Under the pieces are notes generated by a model. That model saw only the letters and a program-made list of their open reading frames with translations, was not told the DNA's origin and made no database searches. From DATKMK01 sp035541895 (GTDB taxonomy: Bacteria; Desulfobacterota; Binatia; HRBIN30; JACQVA1): a DNA stretch of 64,000 nt. Positions within the stretch are counted from its first letter, which is position 1; every line of letters begins with the position of its first letter. The stretch lies in contig DATKMK010000094.1 in the NCBI GenBank assembly GCA_035541895.1, forward strand, positions 33,993-97,992. The letters are read 5' to 3'. The position numbers and the translations under genes are program-made. Below, piece by piece: positions 33,494 to 42,065 of this stretch.

Positions 33494-33517
33494 ACTCGTC
33501 CCCCAGGGGTGACGTCT

Positions 33518-36376
33518 ATGGAGATTTCCCGCAGAGCCTTCCTTCGCGGTGCCGGCGCGGCTGCGACGCTGACACTTGCCAATCTCGATTTCGTCTGGGG
33601 CAATGAAGCCGCAGCGGCTGAAGAAGCCGCACAGTTGGGCATGCCGCCGATCCCGAACTACCGGCAGTGGGAGGACGTCTTCCGCAAACGGTGGACGTGG
33701 GACAAGGTCGTCAAGAGCACTCACCTGCGGACCAATTGCATCGCCGCGTGTTCTTGGAATCTGTTCGTGAAGGACGGCATCGTCTGGCGCGAAGAGCAGA
33801 ACGCCATCTACAAGCCGAGTCATCCGACCGTCCCCGACATGAATCCACGCGGCTGCCAGAAGGGTGGCTGCTACAGCCAACTGATGTACGAGCCGTCGCG
33901 GCTCAAGTATCCGATGCGTCGCAAGGGCGAACGTGGCTCGGGGCAATGGGAGCGCCAAAGCTGGGACGACGCGCTCGCACAGGTGGCTGACACGCTGCTC
34001 GATGTCGCGCTCAAAGACGGACCCGACTGCGTCGTCTACGATCACGGCACCACCAACATCGACTTCGGTACCGGCACCGGCGCCGAGATGCGCTTCTTCG
34101 GCATGTTCGGCGCGACGGTGATGGACTCGTGGGCGGGCGTCGGCGACTTGCCCATGGGCTGCATTCAGACGTGGGGCAACTTCAACGCCGACGGCACCTC
34201 CGACGATTGGTTCAACGCCGATTATATCCTGATCTGGATCGCCAACCCGGTCTACACCCGCATCCCTGACGTCCACTTCATGTGGGAAGCGCGCTACCGC
34301 GGGGCGACGGTGGTCTCGATCGCGCCGGACTACAATCCCAGTTCCATCCACGCCGATCGGTGGCTCAACCTGCGCATGGGCACCGATGCGGCGCTCGGCC
34401 TCGCGATGGCACAGGTCATCGTCAGCGAGAACTTGTTCAAAGCAGACTACGTGAAGGAGCAGACCGACCTGCCCTTCCTCGTCCGTGACGATACCAAGCA
34501 CTACCTGCGACAGAGCGACGTCCAGACCGGCGGAAAGGACGACATCTTCTACTTCTGGGATGACGCGACCAAGCAAATCGCCGAGACGCCCGGCAGTCAG
34601 GGACACAAGACGCAGGATCTGCATCTCAACGCCGTCAACCCGGCGCTGCACGGGACGTTCACCGTGAAGCTCGCCGACGGGAAGTCAGTGAAAGTCCGTC
34701 CGCTGCTCGACGTGCTCGCCGACCATCTGCAGCAGTACACGCCGGAGAAGTCGGCAAAGATCAGCGGCATCCACGCCGATGTGATTCGTAAAACGGCGCA
34801 CGACATGGCCAAGGCGAAGACGGCGATGATCTTCGCATCGTGGGGATCGTGCAAGCACTACCACTCCGATTTGGCGCAGCGCGCGATGTGCCTGCTGATG
34901 GCGCTCACCGGCAATCAGGGCAAGCGCGGCGGTGGCATCCGTCCGGGTGCGTGGTACAGCGTCGACGGCTTGAACGAAATTTCGCAGGAAGTTGAGATTC
35001 CCTTCTACACGAAATGGTTGCTCAAGCTGATGTCGCCGAAGACGCGCGACTTCGAAGGGTTCTTGGAGAAGCACAGTTGGGAGCGCCCGTTCACCCCGAC
35101 GCTGCCGTTCCTCTACGTCCACGCCGGCATGAAGGAAGTGTGCGATCGCAAGGACTTCAACGATCCGGCCCTGCCGCGCGGTGTCGCCGAGTACGTCAAG
35201 GAAGCGATCGAGAAGAAATGGCTGCGGGTCTCGCCGCCGCCCGAACGTCCGCCGCGCGTGTACTTCTACACCGGGATGAATCCGCTGCGCCGCTGGCCGG
35301 TGCCGCAGTTGGCGCGCAAGCACTTGTGGCCCAAGCTCAAGATGATCGTCAACGTGAACTTCAAGATGTCGTCGACCGGTCTCGAATCCGACGTACTGCT
35401 GCCGGCCGCGGCGTACTACGAGAAGATCGGTCTCAAGTACCCGCAGAGTCTGGTGCCGTACGTCATCTTCGGTGATGAAGCGGTCAAGCCGATGGAGGAG
35501 GCGAAGTCGGAGTTCGCCATCTTCGCGATGTTGGCGAAGAAGCTGCAAGAGCGCGCGCGGGCGCGCGACGTCAAGCCGTTCAAGGATCACTACGGTCTCG
35601 ACCGCGACTACGCGAACTTCTACGAGAAGTATCGCCTCGAAGGCATGATGGAGGCCGACAACGAAGAAGCGGCGATGGACCATCTCATCCAGAAGTCGCC
35701 GGTGCTCCAGGGATTCACCTGGAAAGATGCGAAGGAGCAAGGCGCGCTGCCGATTCAAGCCATTGGCCGCTACGGCCCGCACAACTCGATCTGCAGCGAC
35801 TTCGAGCCCGGCAACACCGTCTACCCGCAGCAGTGGTTCGTCGAGAAGAAGGAGCCGTGGCCGACGCTCACCGGCCGCCAACAGTTCCTGCTCGATCAGT
35901 CATGGTACGTCGAGACCGGTGAAGCGCTCCCGGTGCACAAGGAACCGCCGATGGCCGGCGGCAACTATCCGCTCAAGTTGACGGGCGGGCACACGCGCTG
36001 GTCGATCCACGGCATCTGGCGCGATCAGCGGCACCTGTTACGCCTGCAACGCGGTCAGCCGGTGATGTACATGAACGTCACCGACGCCAAGGCGCGTGAC
36101 TTGAACGACCACGACTATGTCAGGGTCTACAACGACGTCGGCTCGTTCCACATTCACGTCAAGCCGACCCCGGCGTTGCAGCCCGGCCAGGTGGTGATTT
36201 ACCACGCGTGGGAGAACCACCAGTTCAAGAACTGGATGCAGAGCCAAGAAGCCGTGCCCTCGCCGTGGAAGCCGCAACACATCTCCGGCGGCTACGGTCA
36301 CCTCCGCTACCGCATGTTCGGCTACGCCCCCAGCCACGGTCCGCGCGGCGCAACGGTGGAGGTGGTCAAGGCGTAG
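33518..36376 (+). CDS. Type II DMSO-reductase-family molybdoenzyme, catalytic subunit (alpha-3)
   Basis: A 952-residue alpha subunit. The start is ATG 33518 (AGGGGTGA upstream) rather than GTG 33509, giving a textbook twin-arginine leader SRRAFLRG at residues 4-11 and export to the periplasm. FS0 is H69-x4-C74-x3-C78-x34-C113. The likely Mo ligand is Asp210 in GVGDLPMG. WDKVVKSTHLRTNCIAACSW and PRGCQKGGCYS align with alpha-2 and with SerA/DdhA/ClrA-like enzymes. It is transcribed opposite to the beta/alpha-1 operon from a shared control region. No beta, gamma (haem b) or TorD-like chaperone gene follows; a carboxylesterase comes next after 115 bp. Confidence 0.93.
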   Translation: MEISRRAFLRGAGAAATLTLANLDFVWGNEAAAAEEAAQLGMPPIPNYRQWEDVFRKRWTWDKVVKSTHLRTNCIAACSWNLFVKDGIVWREEQNAIYKPSHPTVPDMNPRGCQKGGCYSQLMYEPSRLKYPMRRKGERGSGQWERQSWDDALAQVADTLLDVALKDGPDCVVYDHGTTNIDFGTGTGAEMRFFGMFGATVMDSWAGVGDLPMGCIQTWGNFNADGTSDDWFNADYILIWIANPVYTRIPDVHFMWEARYRGATVVSIAPDYNPSSIHADRWLNLRMGTDAALGLAMAQVIVSENLFKADYVKEQTDLPFLVRDDTKHYLRQSDVQTGGKDDIFYFWDDATKQIAETPGSQGHKTQDLHLNAVNPALHGTFTVKLADGKSVKVRPLLDVLADHLQQYTPEKSAKISGIHADVIRKTAHDMAKAKTAMIFASWGSCKHYHSDLAQRAMCLLMALTGNQGKRGGGIRPGAWYSVDGLNEISQEVEIPFYTKWLLKLMSPKTRDFEGFLEKHSWERPFTPTLPFLYVHAGMKEVCDRKDFNDPALPRGVAEYVKEAIEKKWLRVSPPPERPPRVYFYTGMNPLRRWPVPQLARKHLWPKLKMIVNVNFKMSSTGLESDVLLPAAAYYEKIGLKYPQSLVPYVIFGDEAVKPMEEAKSEFAIFAMLAKKLQERARARDVKPFKDHYGLDRDYANFYEKYRLEGMMEADNEEAAMDHLIQKSPVLQGFTWKDAKEQGALPIQAIGRYGPHNSICSDFEPGNTVYPQQWFVEKKEPWPTLTGRQQFLLDQSWYVETGEALPVHKEPPMAGGNYPLKLTGGHTRWSIHGIWRDQRHLLRLQRGQPVMYMNVTDAKARDLNDHDYVRVYNDVGSFHIHVKPTPALQPGQVVIYHAWENHQFKNWMQSQEAVPSPWKPQHISGGYGHLRYRMFGYAPSHGPRGATVEVVKA

Positions 36377-36491
36377 CGCCGCATCGCTCTTCACTTCCTT
36401 GTTTGCAGTCGCCCCTCCGCGCGGGCTAGGAATTCAGCGGCCGGAAGCTCGATGCCGACGTCGAGCGACGAATCCGGCGGAGAGGGGCCGC

Positions 36492-38009
36492 ATGAACCCA
36501 ATTGTCGAAACTAGCTACGGCAAGCTCGCGGGCGTCGAGCGCAATGGTGTGTGCCGCTTTCGCGGGATTCCGTTCGCGCAGCCGCCGATCGGCGGGCGCC
36601 GATTTCAACCGCCGGAGCCGCCGCAGGCGTGGGCGGGTGTGCGCGACGCCAGCGCCTTCGGCCGCTCCGCGTTGCAGAACGCGAGCATGCTCGGCCCGGT
36701 TGCGTTCGACGTCGGTCAGACCGACGAAGACTGTCTCTATCTCAACGTGTGGACGCCGGCGGGTGACGGCGCGCGGCGGCCGGTGATGGTGTGGATTCAC
36801 GGCGGCGCGTTCGTGCTCGGCTCCGCGTCACAGAAGTTGTACAGCGGCGAGCAATTGGCTCGTCGCGGCGACGTGGTGGTGGTCAGCATCAACTACCGCC
36901 TCGGCAGCTTCGGCTATCTCAATCTCCACGACGTGTGCGGTGATGGTGTACCGGGCGGCAATCAGGGCGTGCTCGACCAGATCGCCGCGCTCGAATGGGT
37001 GCGCGACGAAATCGCGGCGTTCGGCGGCGATCCCCGAAACGTGACGATCTTCGGCGAGTCCGCTGGTTCGATCAGCGTGGCGACACTTCTCGGCGTGCCG
37101 CGCGCGCGTGGGCTCTTTCATCGCGCCATCTTGCAAAGCGGTTCCGCAAACTTGGTGGCCTCGCGCGAGCAGTCCGCGCGCGTCGCCGACGAACTCCTGC
37201 GTGAGCTGGGCGTGAGCGCCCGCGACCTCGCCGCGCTGCGGCAACTTCCATCGCAACACATACTCGACGCGCAATTGAAGGTCTCCCTGCGCCTGCAACC
37301 GCAACTGCGCGGCCTGCCGTTCGCGCCATCGATCGACGAGGATGTGCTGCCGCGATCGCCGTTCGATGCAATTCGCGGCGGATCCGCCAAGGACGTGTCC
37401 GTGCTCGCCGGCAGCAATCTCGACGAGATGAAGTTGTTCGGTCTGATGGATTCGGGCGCGCGCTCGTTGGATGATGCGGCGCTGCTCAAGCGGTGCGAGC
37501 GCAACAGCCCCGGTCATGCCGAGCGGATCATCGCAACCTACCGGAGTGCGCGCGCCGAACGCCGCGCCAGCATCGAACCGCCCGAGCTGTGGTTCGCGAT
37601 CGAGTCGGATCGCACGTTCCGTACGCCGGCGATGCGGCTCGCCGAGTTGCAGCGGACGCACCAGCCGAACACCTACACCTATCTCTTCACGTGGCCGTCG
37701 CCGTTCATGGAGGGCTTGCTCGGCGCCTGTCACGCGCTTGAACTGCCATTCGTCTTCGGGACGTTCAGCGATCCGATGATGGGCCGCTTCGCCGGCACCG
37801 GCCCCGCCGCCGACCAGCTTTCCGAGCACATCCAAGAAGCCTGGTTGACCTTCGCGCACAGCGGCCGGCCCGGCCACCTTGGTCTCGGCGACTGGCCCGC
37901 CTACGACTCAACGCGTCGTGCGACAATGATTCTCGATGCCGAATGTCGGATCGAGCATGCACCGCTGGAAGCCGAGCGGCAGGCCTGGGCAGCGGTGACG
38001 CATTCGTAG
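36492..38009 (+). CDS. Type B carboxylesterase
   Basis: A 505-residue alpha/beta-hydrolase of the cholinesterase/para-nitrobenzyl-esterase family. Visible features are the oxyanion WIHGGAFVLGS, the nucleophile elbow FGESAG with Ser190, the acid region SNLDEMKLFG, and a likely catalytic His in CHALELPFVFG. DEDCLYLNVW near residue 80 is a family signature. The start is ATG 36492 behind GGAGAGGGG. No signal peptide is seen, so it is cytoplasmic. Lying behind alpha-3 on the same strand, it may hydrolyse ester substrates that feed the oxidative enzymes. Confidence 0.93.
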   Translation: MNPIVETSYGKLAGVERNGVCRFRGIPFAQPPIGGRRFQPPEPPQAWAGVRDASAFGRSALQNASMLGPVAFDVGQTDEDCLYLNVWTPAGDGARRPVMVWIHGGAFVLGSASQKLYSGEQLARRGDVVVVSINYRLGSFGYLNLHDVCGDGVPGGNQGVLDQIAALEWVRDEIAAFGGDPRNVTIFGESAGSISVATLLGVPRARGLFHRAILQSGSANLVASREQSARVADELLRELGVSARDLAALRQLPSQHILDAQLKVSLRLQPQLRGLPFAPSIDEDVLPRSPFDAIRGGSAKDVSVLAGSNLDEMKLFGLMDSGARSLDDAALLKRCERNSPGHAERIIATYRSARAERRASIEPPELWFAIESDRTFRTPAMRLAELQRTHQPNTYTYLFTWPSPFMEGLLGACHALELPFVFGTFSDPMMGRFAGTGPAADQLSEHIQEAWLTFAHSGRPGHLGLGDWPAYDSTRRATMILDAECRIEHAPLEAERQAWAAVTHS

Positions 38010-38020
38010 AGGCGGGCCGT

Positions 38021-38043
38021 GGGGCGGGTCTCAGACCCGCCCC
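38021..38043. terminator. Bidirectional hairpin between esterase and ferredoxin
   Basis: GGGGCGGGTC (38021-38030), loop TCA, GACCCGCCCC (38034-38043) form a perfect 10-bp stem between two convergent genes. No strong U-tract follows on either side. Position and stability suggest termination for both. Confidence 0.6.
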
Positions 38044-38049
38044 GACCGT

Positions 38050-38367
38050 TCACCACTCACGACTCACCATTTCCCGCTTCACCAGCTTGATCGCGTCCTC
38101 CGGACACGCGCTCACGCACAGGCCGCAGGCGTGACAGTCGTCGGCACGGACCGCGAACGCCTGCTTGCCGCCGTGGACGAACACCCGCAGTCGCGCGAAC
38201 AGCGATAGTGTTTCACGCTCCGCCCGCGTGAGCTTGCGGACCTCGAACACGTTGTACGGGCAGACTCGCACGCACGCGTTCTTGGCCTCGCAGCGGGATC
38301 GGTCGATCAACAGGTCCCACCGGCCACCCTCTTCCCGACAGGCTGCGTTCGCAACTTGAATCGCCAT
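38050..38367 (-). CDS. Ferredoxin family protein
   Basis: A small 105-residue electron carrier with two cluster motifs. The first is C-x5-C-x3-CP (CEAKNACVRVCP); the second is C-x2-C-x2-C-x3-CP (CHACGLCVSACP). The short first motif has one ligand fewer than the standard pattern, so a [3Fe-4S] or incomplete cluster is likely there. ATG 38367 has GAGGGAGA upstream. It lies near two P450 genes and the molybdoenzymes and could donate to or accept electrons from either. The 120 bp upstream, before the next gene end, shows nothing recognisable. Confidence 0.85.
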   Translation of the reverse strand: MAIQVANAACREEGGRWDLLIDRSRCEAKNACVRVCPYNVFEVRKLTRAERETLSLFARLRVFVHGGKQAFAVRADDCHACGLCVSACPEDAIKLVKREMVSREW

Positions 38368-38487
38368 ATGGTCTCCCTCAGAAGTTGGGGCCGAGTTGAG
38401 CAGCGCACGTGCCACCGGTGCACGGCCGTCGCACCCGCGCCCATCGGGCATGACCCGCATGCCTGTCATTGCACGGCGTGCAGTGCC

Positions 38488-39597
38488 TCACCACCAGATG
38501 CCGCCGTCGAGATACTCCCACAAGAAGAACGCACCGAGGCGATAGTCGAACGGGCGATGGTCGCTGACCGGAATTTGCGCACCCAAGCCGAGCGCCAGAT
38601 GACCACGCTGGCTCAACGGCACGTATAACGTCGGGGCCAGCACGGTGTAGTCCTGGAACGCGCCGTCGATCTTTTGCGCCGACTCGAATTCGAGCGCCGG
38701 GACCAACGCGTTCTTGCGCGGACCGAGGGGGTACTGCAGCGCGAAGCGATAGAGAAAGTGGCGCGGCGCGCGATTCACGTCGATCGGCAACACTGCACGG
38801 AACTGCGTCTGCAGCACGAAGCCGCCGGGGAGTCCGTGGCCGCTCAGCACCGCCGGCTCGAAGGTGGTCGTGCCGTCGCCGAGACCGCGCCCCCGATCGC
38901 CCGACGGCATGATCAAGTCGGTCGCAAGCGAAAAGATCGTCCGCATCGGCAACGATGCGAACACCACGTGCTTGTAGGCGAAGCCGAGATCGCCGAAACC
39001 ACCGACGGTCGGCCCGCCGTCGGGGTCGATCAGCGACAGCGGCACCGTCAATTCGACCTGACCGCGCGCGCCGATGCGCATCTCGCCGGATAGTTCGGCG
39101 TCGTATGTACGTTCACCGGTCGCCTGCGCGAAGCTCGGCGCGATCACCGCTTCGTCCTCCGGGAACGCTTTGGTGACAAACACCGGACGGCGGAAGTTCA
39201 GCTCGCCGCGCGGCCACGATGGATCGCGGCAGAACTGTCGAAGGTAGTTCAGAATCGCACGGATCTCCTCCGCGCTGAGGACATCACCGAACGCCGGCAT
39301 CTGCGGCGACATCCCGAGAAAGGCGCCGCCGTGCGCGGCCAGCGCGCTCCAGTCGGCGTCGGGCTCGCGCGTGGCGGTATTGCAATCGGTGAAGTCCGGC
39401 AGCGCCACCGCAATACTCGACCCTTCGGGGGCTCCCTTGCCGTCGAGTCCGTGACAGGTGGCGCAGGCATCTTCGTAGAGGCGTTGCCCATCGTCGCCCG
39501 CTCCAGCCGCCGTAGGCCGCAACGCGATCGCGAGCAGCGCCAGCGTCACCGCTCGGCGCAGCGTGAGGATGCACGCAGTCTCCCACGGCGCGCCCAT
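38488..39597 (-). CDS. Cytochrome c domain fused to an outer-membrane-type beta-barrel
   Basis: A 369-residue exported protein from ATG 39597 (GGAG upstream). A signal peptide (to about residue 33) is followed by a class I cytochrome c domain with haem site CATCH (C45, C48, H49). MSPQMPAFGDVLSAEEIR holds a possible Met ligand. From about residue 130 the sequence alternates in beta-barrel fashion with strands such as GQVELTVPLSLIDPDGG and HLALGLGAQIPVSDHRPF and ends in aromatic residues (GGIWW), as outer-membrane barrels do. The second half recalls the MetA/phenol-degradation transporter group. A haem domain fused directly to a barrel suggests electron passage or haem-linked transport at the outer membrane. 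Confidence 0.75.
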   Translation of the reverse strand: MGAPWETACILTLRRAVTLALLAIALRPTAAGAGDDGQRLYEDACATCHGLDGKGAPEGSSIAVALPDFTDCNTATREPDADWSALAAHGGAFLGMSPQMPAFGDVLSAEEIRAILNYLRQFCRDPSWPRGELNFRRPVFVTKAFPEDEAVIAPSFAQATGERTYDAELSGEMRIGARGQVELTVPLSLIDPDGGPTVGGFGDLGFAYKHVVFASLPMRTIFSLATDLIMPSGDRGRGLGDGTTTFEPAVLSGHGLPGGFVLQTQFRAVLPIDVNRAPRHFLYRFALQYPLGPRKNALVPALEFESAQKIDGAFQDYTVLAPTLYVPLSQRGHLALGLGAQIPVSDHRPFDYRLGAFFLWEYLDGGIWW

Positions 39598-39744
39598 CGG
39601 ACATCTCCGTACCAAGGCAACCGAGTGCCGACAAGGCACGCGGGACTCTCCGAACAGCCAGCTCCGTTGGACAGCGGATCGGTTGACAGCCGTCGCGCGT
39701 TGCTGCGATGAAGCCTCGGCCCGAAGGGCGTGCGATCGGCAGGT

Positions 39745-40968
39745 ATGCTGGTTGAATACAATCCCCTGCTTCCGGAACACCAGCTCGACCCTTACCCGAC
39801 GTATGATCGTTTGCGCACGCACGATCCGGTGCACTTCAGCGAGATCTTCCGTGCGTGGGTGGTGAGCCGCCACGCCGACGTGTCGGCGCTGCTGCGCGAC
39901 CCGCGTTTCGGCAGCGACCGACACAACAGCGACCTGATCCACGCCTCGCCGCTACCGCCGGTGCGCGAGGACCTGCAACCACTCGCCGACGCGCTGAAGC
40001 GCAACCTGCTGTTCTCCGATCCGCCGGATCATACGCGCGTGCGTGCGTTGGTGGCGAAGGCGTTTACGCCTGCCAAGGTCGACGGCCATCGCGGCCGCAT
40101 CCAATCCCTCGTCGACGAGGCGTTCGCGCGCGCAGATGTCGACGGCGGGTTCGATTTCGTCCGCGATCTCGCTGATCCCATGCCGGTCATGGTGGTCGCG
40201 GAACTGCTCGGCTTGCCGCCCTCGCAGCATCGACAATTCAAGGTGTGGTCGGAGGAGATCGGCGCCCTGCTCGACCCGTTTGTTCCGCACGCAGCCATCG
40301 ACCCCGCGCAAGCGAGCGCGCGCGACATGTTTCGGTTCTTTCAGGAAGTGTTCGCCGATCGGCGGCGGCGACCGCGCGACGATCTGATCGGAACGTTGGT
40401 CGACGCCGAATCTCGCGGAGAGATCCGCGACGAGTTGGAGCTGTTCGCGACCTGCGCGCTGTTGCTCGGCGCCGGCCACCAGACCACCACCAATCTCCTC
40501 GGCAATGCCGTGCATGCGTTGCTGCAGTATCCCGATCAGCGGGCGCGGCTCGCGACTCATCCCGACTTGATGGCGACCGCGATCGAGGAATTCCTCCGTT
40601 ACGAAAGTCCCGTCCAAGTCACCGCGCGCATCGCGAACGCCGACTACTCGCTGCACGGCAAGACGATGGCGCGTGGAGATTTCGTGATTGTACTGCTCGG
40701 ATCGGCGAACCGTGATCCGGCGGAGTTCGTTGATGCCGATCGCTTGGACGTCGGACGGCGCATCAATCGCCATCTCGCATTCAGCACCGGGGTGCATGCC
40801 TGCGTCGGCGCATTGTTGGCCCGCCTGGAAGCGGAGACTACGATTTCGACCTTGCTCCGGCGCTTTCCTCGCGTCTCGCCCGCCAGCGAATGGTCGGACT
40901 GGAAGCCGATGGTGATTTCGCGCGGGCTCAATTCACTGCCCCTCCGGTTGCACGGAGCGCCGCGATGA
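39745..40968 (+). CDS. Cytochrome P450 monooxygenase
   Basis: A 407-residue soluble bacterial P450 from ATG 39745. The I-helix oxygen motif is AGHQTT (243-248), the ExxR pair E282/R285, and the haem-thiolate loop FSTGVHACVG with Cys353. The first Gly of the usual FGxGxHxC is Ser. SDPPDHTRVR is the usual C-helix motif. The stop overlaps the next start (ATGA), coupling it to a fatty-acid desaturase. The substrate is unknown; linkage to lipid genes suggests a fatty acid, sterol or terpenoid. Confidence 0.94.
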   Translation: MLVEYNPLLPEHQLDPYPTYDRLRTHDPVHFSEIFRAWVVSRHADVSALLRDPRFGSDRHNSDLIHASPLPPVREDLQPLADALKRNLLFSDPPDHTRVRALVAKAFTPAKVDGHRGRIQSLVDEAFARADVDGGFDFVRDLADPMPVMVVAELLGLPPSQHRQFKVWSEEIGALLDPFVPHAAIDPAQASARDMFRFFQEVFADRRRRPRDDLIGTLVDAESRGEIRDELELFATCALLLGAGHQTTTNLLGNAVHALLQYPDQRARLATHPDLMATAIEEFLRYESPVQVTARIANADYSLHGKTMARGDFVIVLLGSANRDPAEFVDADRLDVGRRINRHLAFSTGVHACVGALLARLEAETTISTLLRRFPRVSPASEWSDWKPMVISRGLNSLPLRLHGAPR

Positions 40969-42065
40969 TCGCGTCGTCGGCCTCGGCGCCATCGGTACGG
41001 GAGGGGTTCGCCGAACTGGCGAGACGATTTCGCGAGTGCGGTTTCTACGAGAAAAAGGCCGGGCGGGTGATCGGGGAGCTGGCGGTCAATCTGGCGTTGG
41101 TCGGCGGCGGCATGATGGCTTTTGTGCGGGCCGAGCCGCCGGTTGTCCGGCTCGTCGCGATCCTTACGTCCACCTACGGCCTCGTTGGCGTCGCGTCGAA
41201 CTCCCACACGTCATCGCATCACGCGACCAGCGCCAGCGCGCGGCTGGACACCGTCTTGACGTACTTCGGCTTCGCCTTCGTGTTCGGGGTGTCGCGCAGC
41301 TATTGGATGCATCACCATGTCGAGACCCATCACCCGCACGTCAACGTCATGGGTGTGGACTACGACGCGGACCTCGCGCCGTGGTTCGTGCTGAATCGAC
41401 GGGCGCTGGAAAGCAGCCCGGCGCTGGCCCGGTTGTACTATCGGCTGCAGTGGCTGTTCTTTCCGGTGGCGCTTGGTTTCAACCTGTTCGGCATTCAAAT
41501 CAGCAGTTGGCGTTTCTTAGCCGACAAACTACGGGATCGATCGCAGCGGTCTCTCGAACATTGGATCGATCTAACGGTGATCATCCTCCACTGGCTTGCG
41601 TGGGTCGTCGTACCGCTGGCGTTCGCGCCACTGCCGGTGGTGTTGGAACTCTACGTCCCGCGGATGGTGCTGGTCGGATACGGCATGTTCCTCGTCGCCG
41701 CGCCGGCACACTTCCCAGCGGAAGCGGTCTACTTGGATCGGACGTCGCTCGAGAGCGTCGATTTCTTTTGGCACCAAGCCGCTGCCACGTTGAACATCGA
41801 GGTCGGCTGGTTCGGCTACTTGTTGTTCAGCGGCGCCGACCATCAGATCGAGCATCATCTCTTCCCCGGGATCAGTCACGTGCACTACCGGCAGATGCAA
41901 CCCGAAGTCGAGGCGTTTTGTCGGCGCTACGGCTTGCCGTACCGCCGCATCGGCTGGCTGAGCGGGATTTGGAAATCGTACCGCACGTTGATGTCGCCGA
42001 AGGCGGTGGGAGTCGATACGGCGCCGATCAGCTCGACGTCGCTGAGCGACGTCACGGTCGCTTGA
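40965..42065 (+). CDS. Membrane fatty-acid desaturase (front-end type)
   Basis: A 366-residue integral-membrane diiron desaturase/hydroxylase. Three histidine boxes are visible: HTSSHH (81-86), HHHVETHH (116-123) and QIEHH with the preceding His (293-298). Four hydrophobic spans separate them. The QIEHH third box is typical of front-end (delta-5/6-like) desaturases and sphingolipid enzymes, but no fused cytochrome b5 is present. It overlaps the P450 upstream by 4 bp, and its last 14 bp overlap the convergent acyltransferase gene. Confidence 0.9.
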   Translation: MIASSASAPSVREGFAELARRFRECGFYEKKAGRVIGELAVNLALVGGGMMAFVRAEPPVVRLVAILTSTYGLVGVASNSHTSSHHATSASARLDTVLTYFGFAFVFGVSRSYWMHHHVETHHPHVNVMGVDYDADLAPWFVLNRRALESSPALARLYYRLQWLFFPVALGFNLFGIQISSWRFLADKLRDRSQRSLEHWIDLTVIILHWLAWVVVPLAFAPLPVVLELYVPRMVLVGYGMFLVAAPAHFPAEAVYLDRTSLESVDFFWHQAAATLNIEVGWFGYLLFSGADHQIEHHLFPGISHVHYRQMQPEVEAFCRRYGLPYRRIGWLSGIWKSYRTLMSPKAVGVDTAPISSTSLSDVTVA

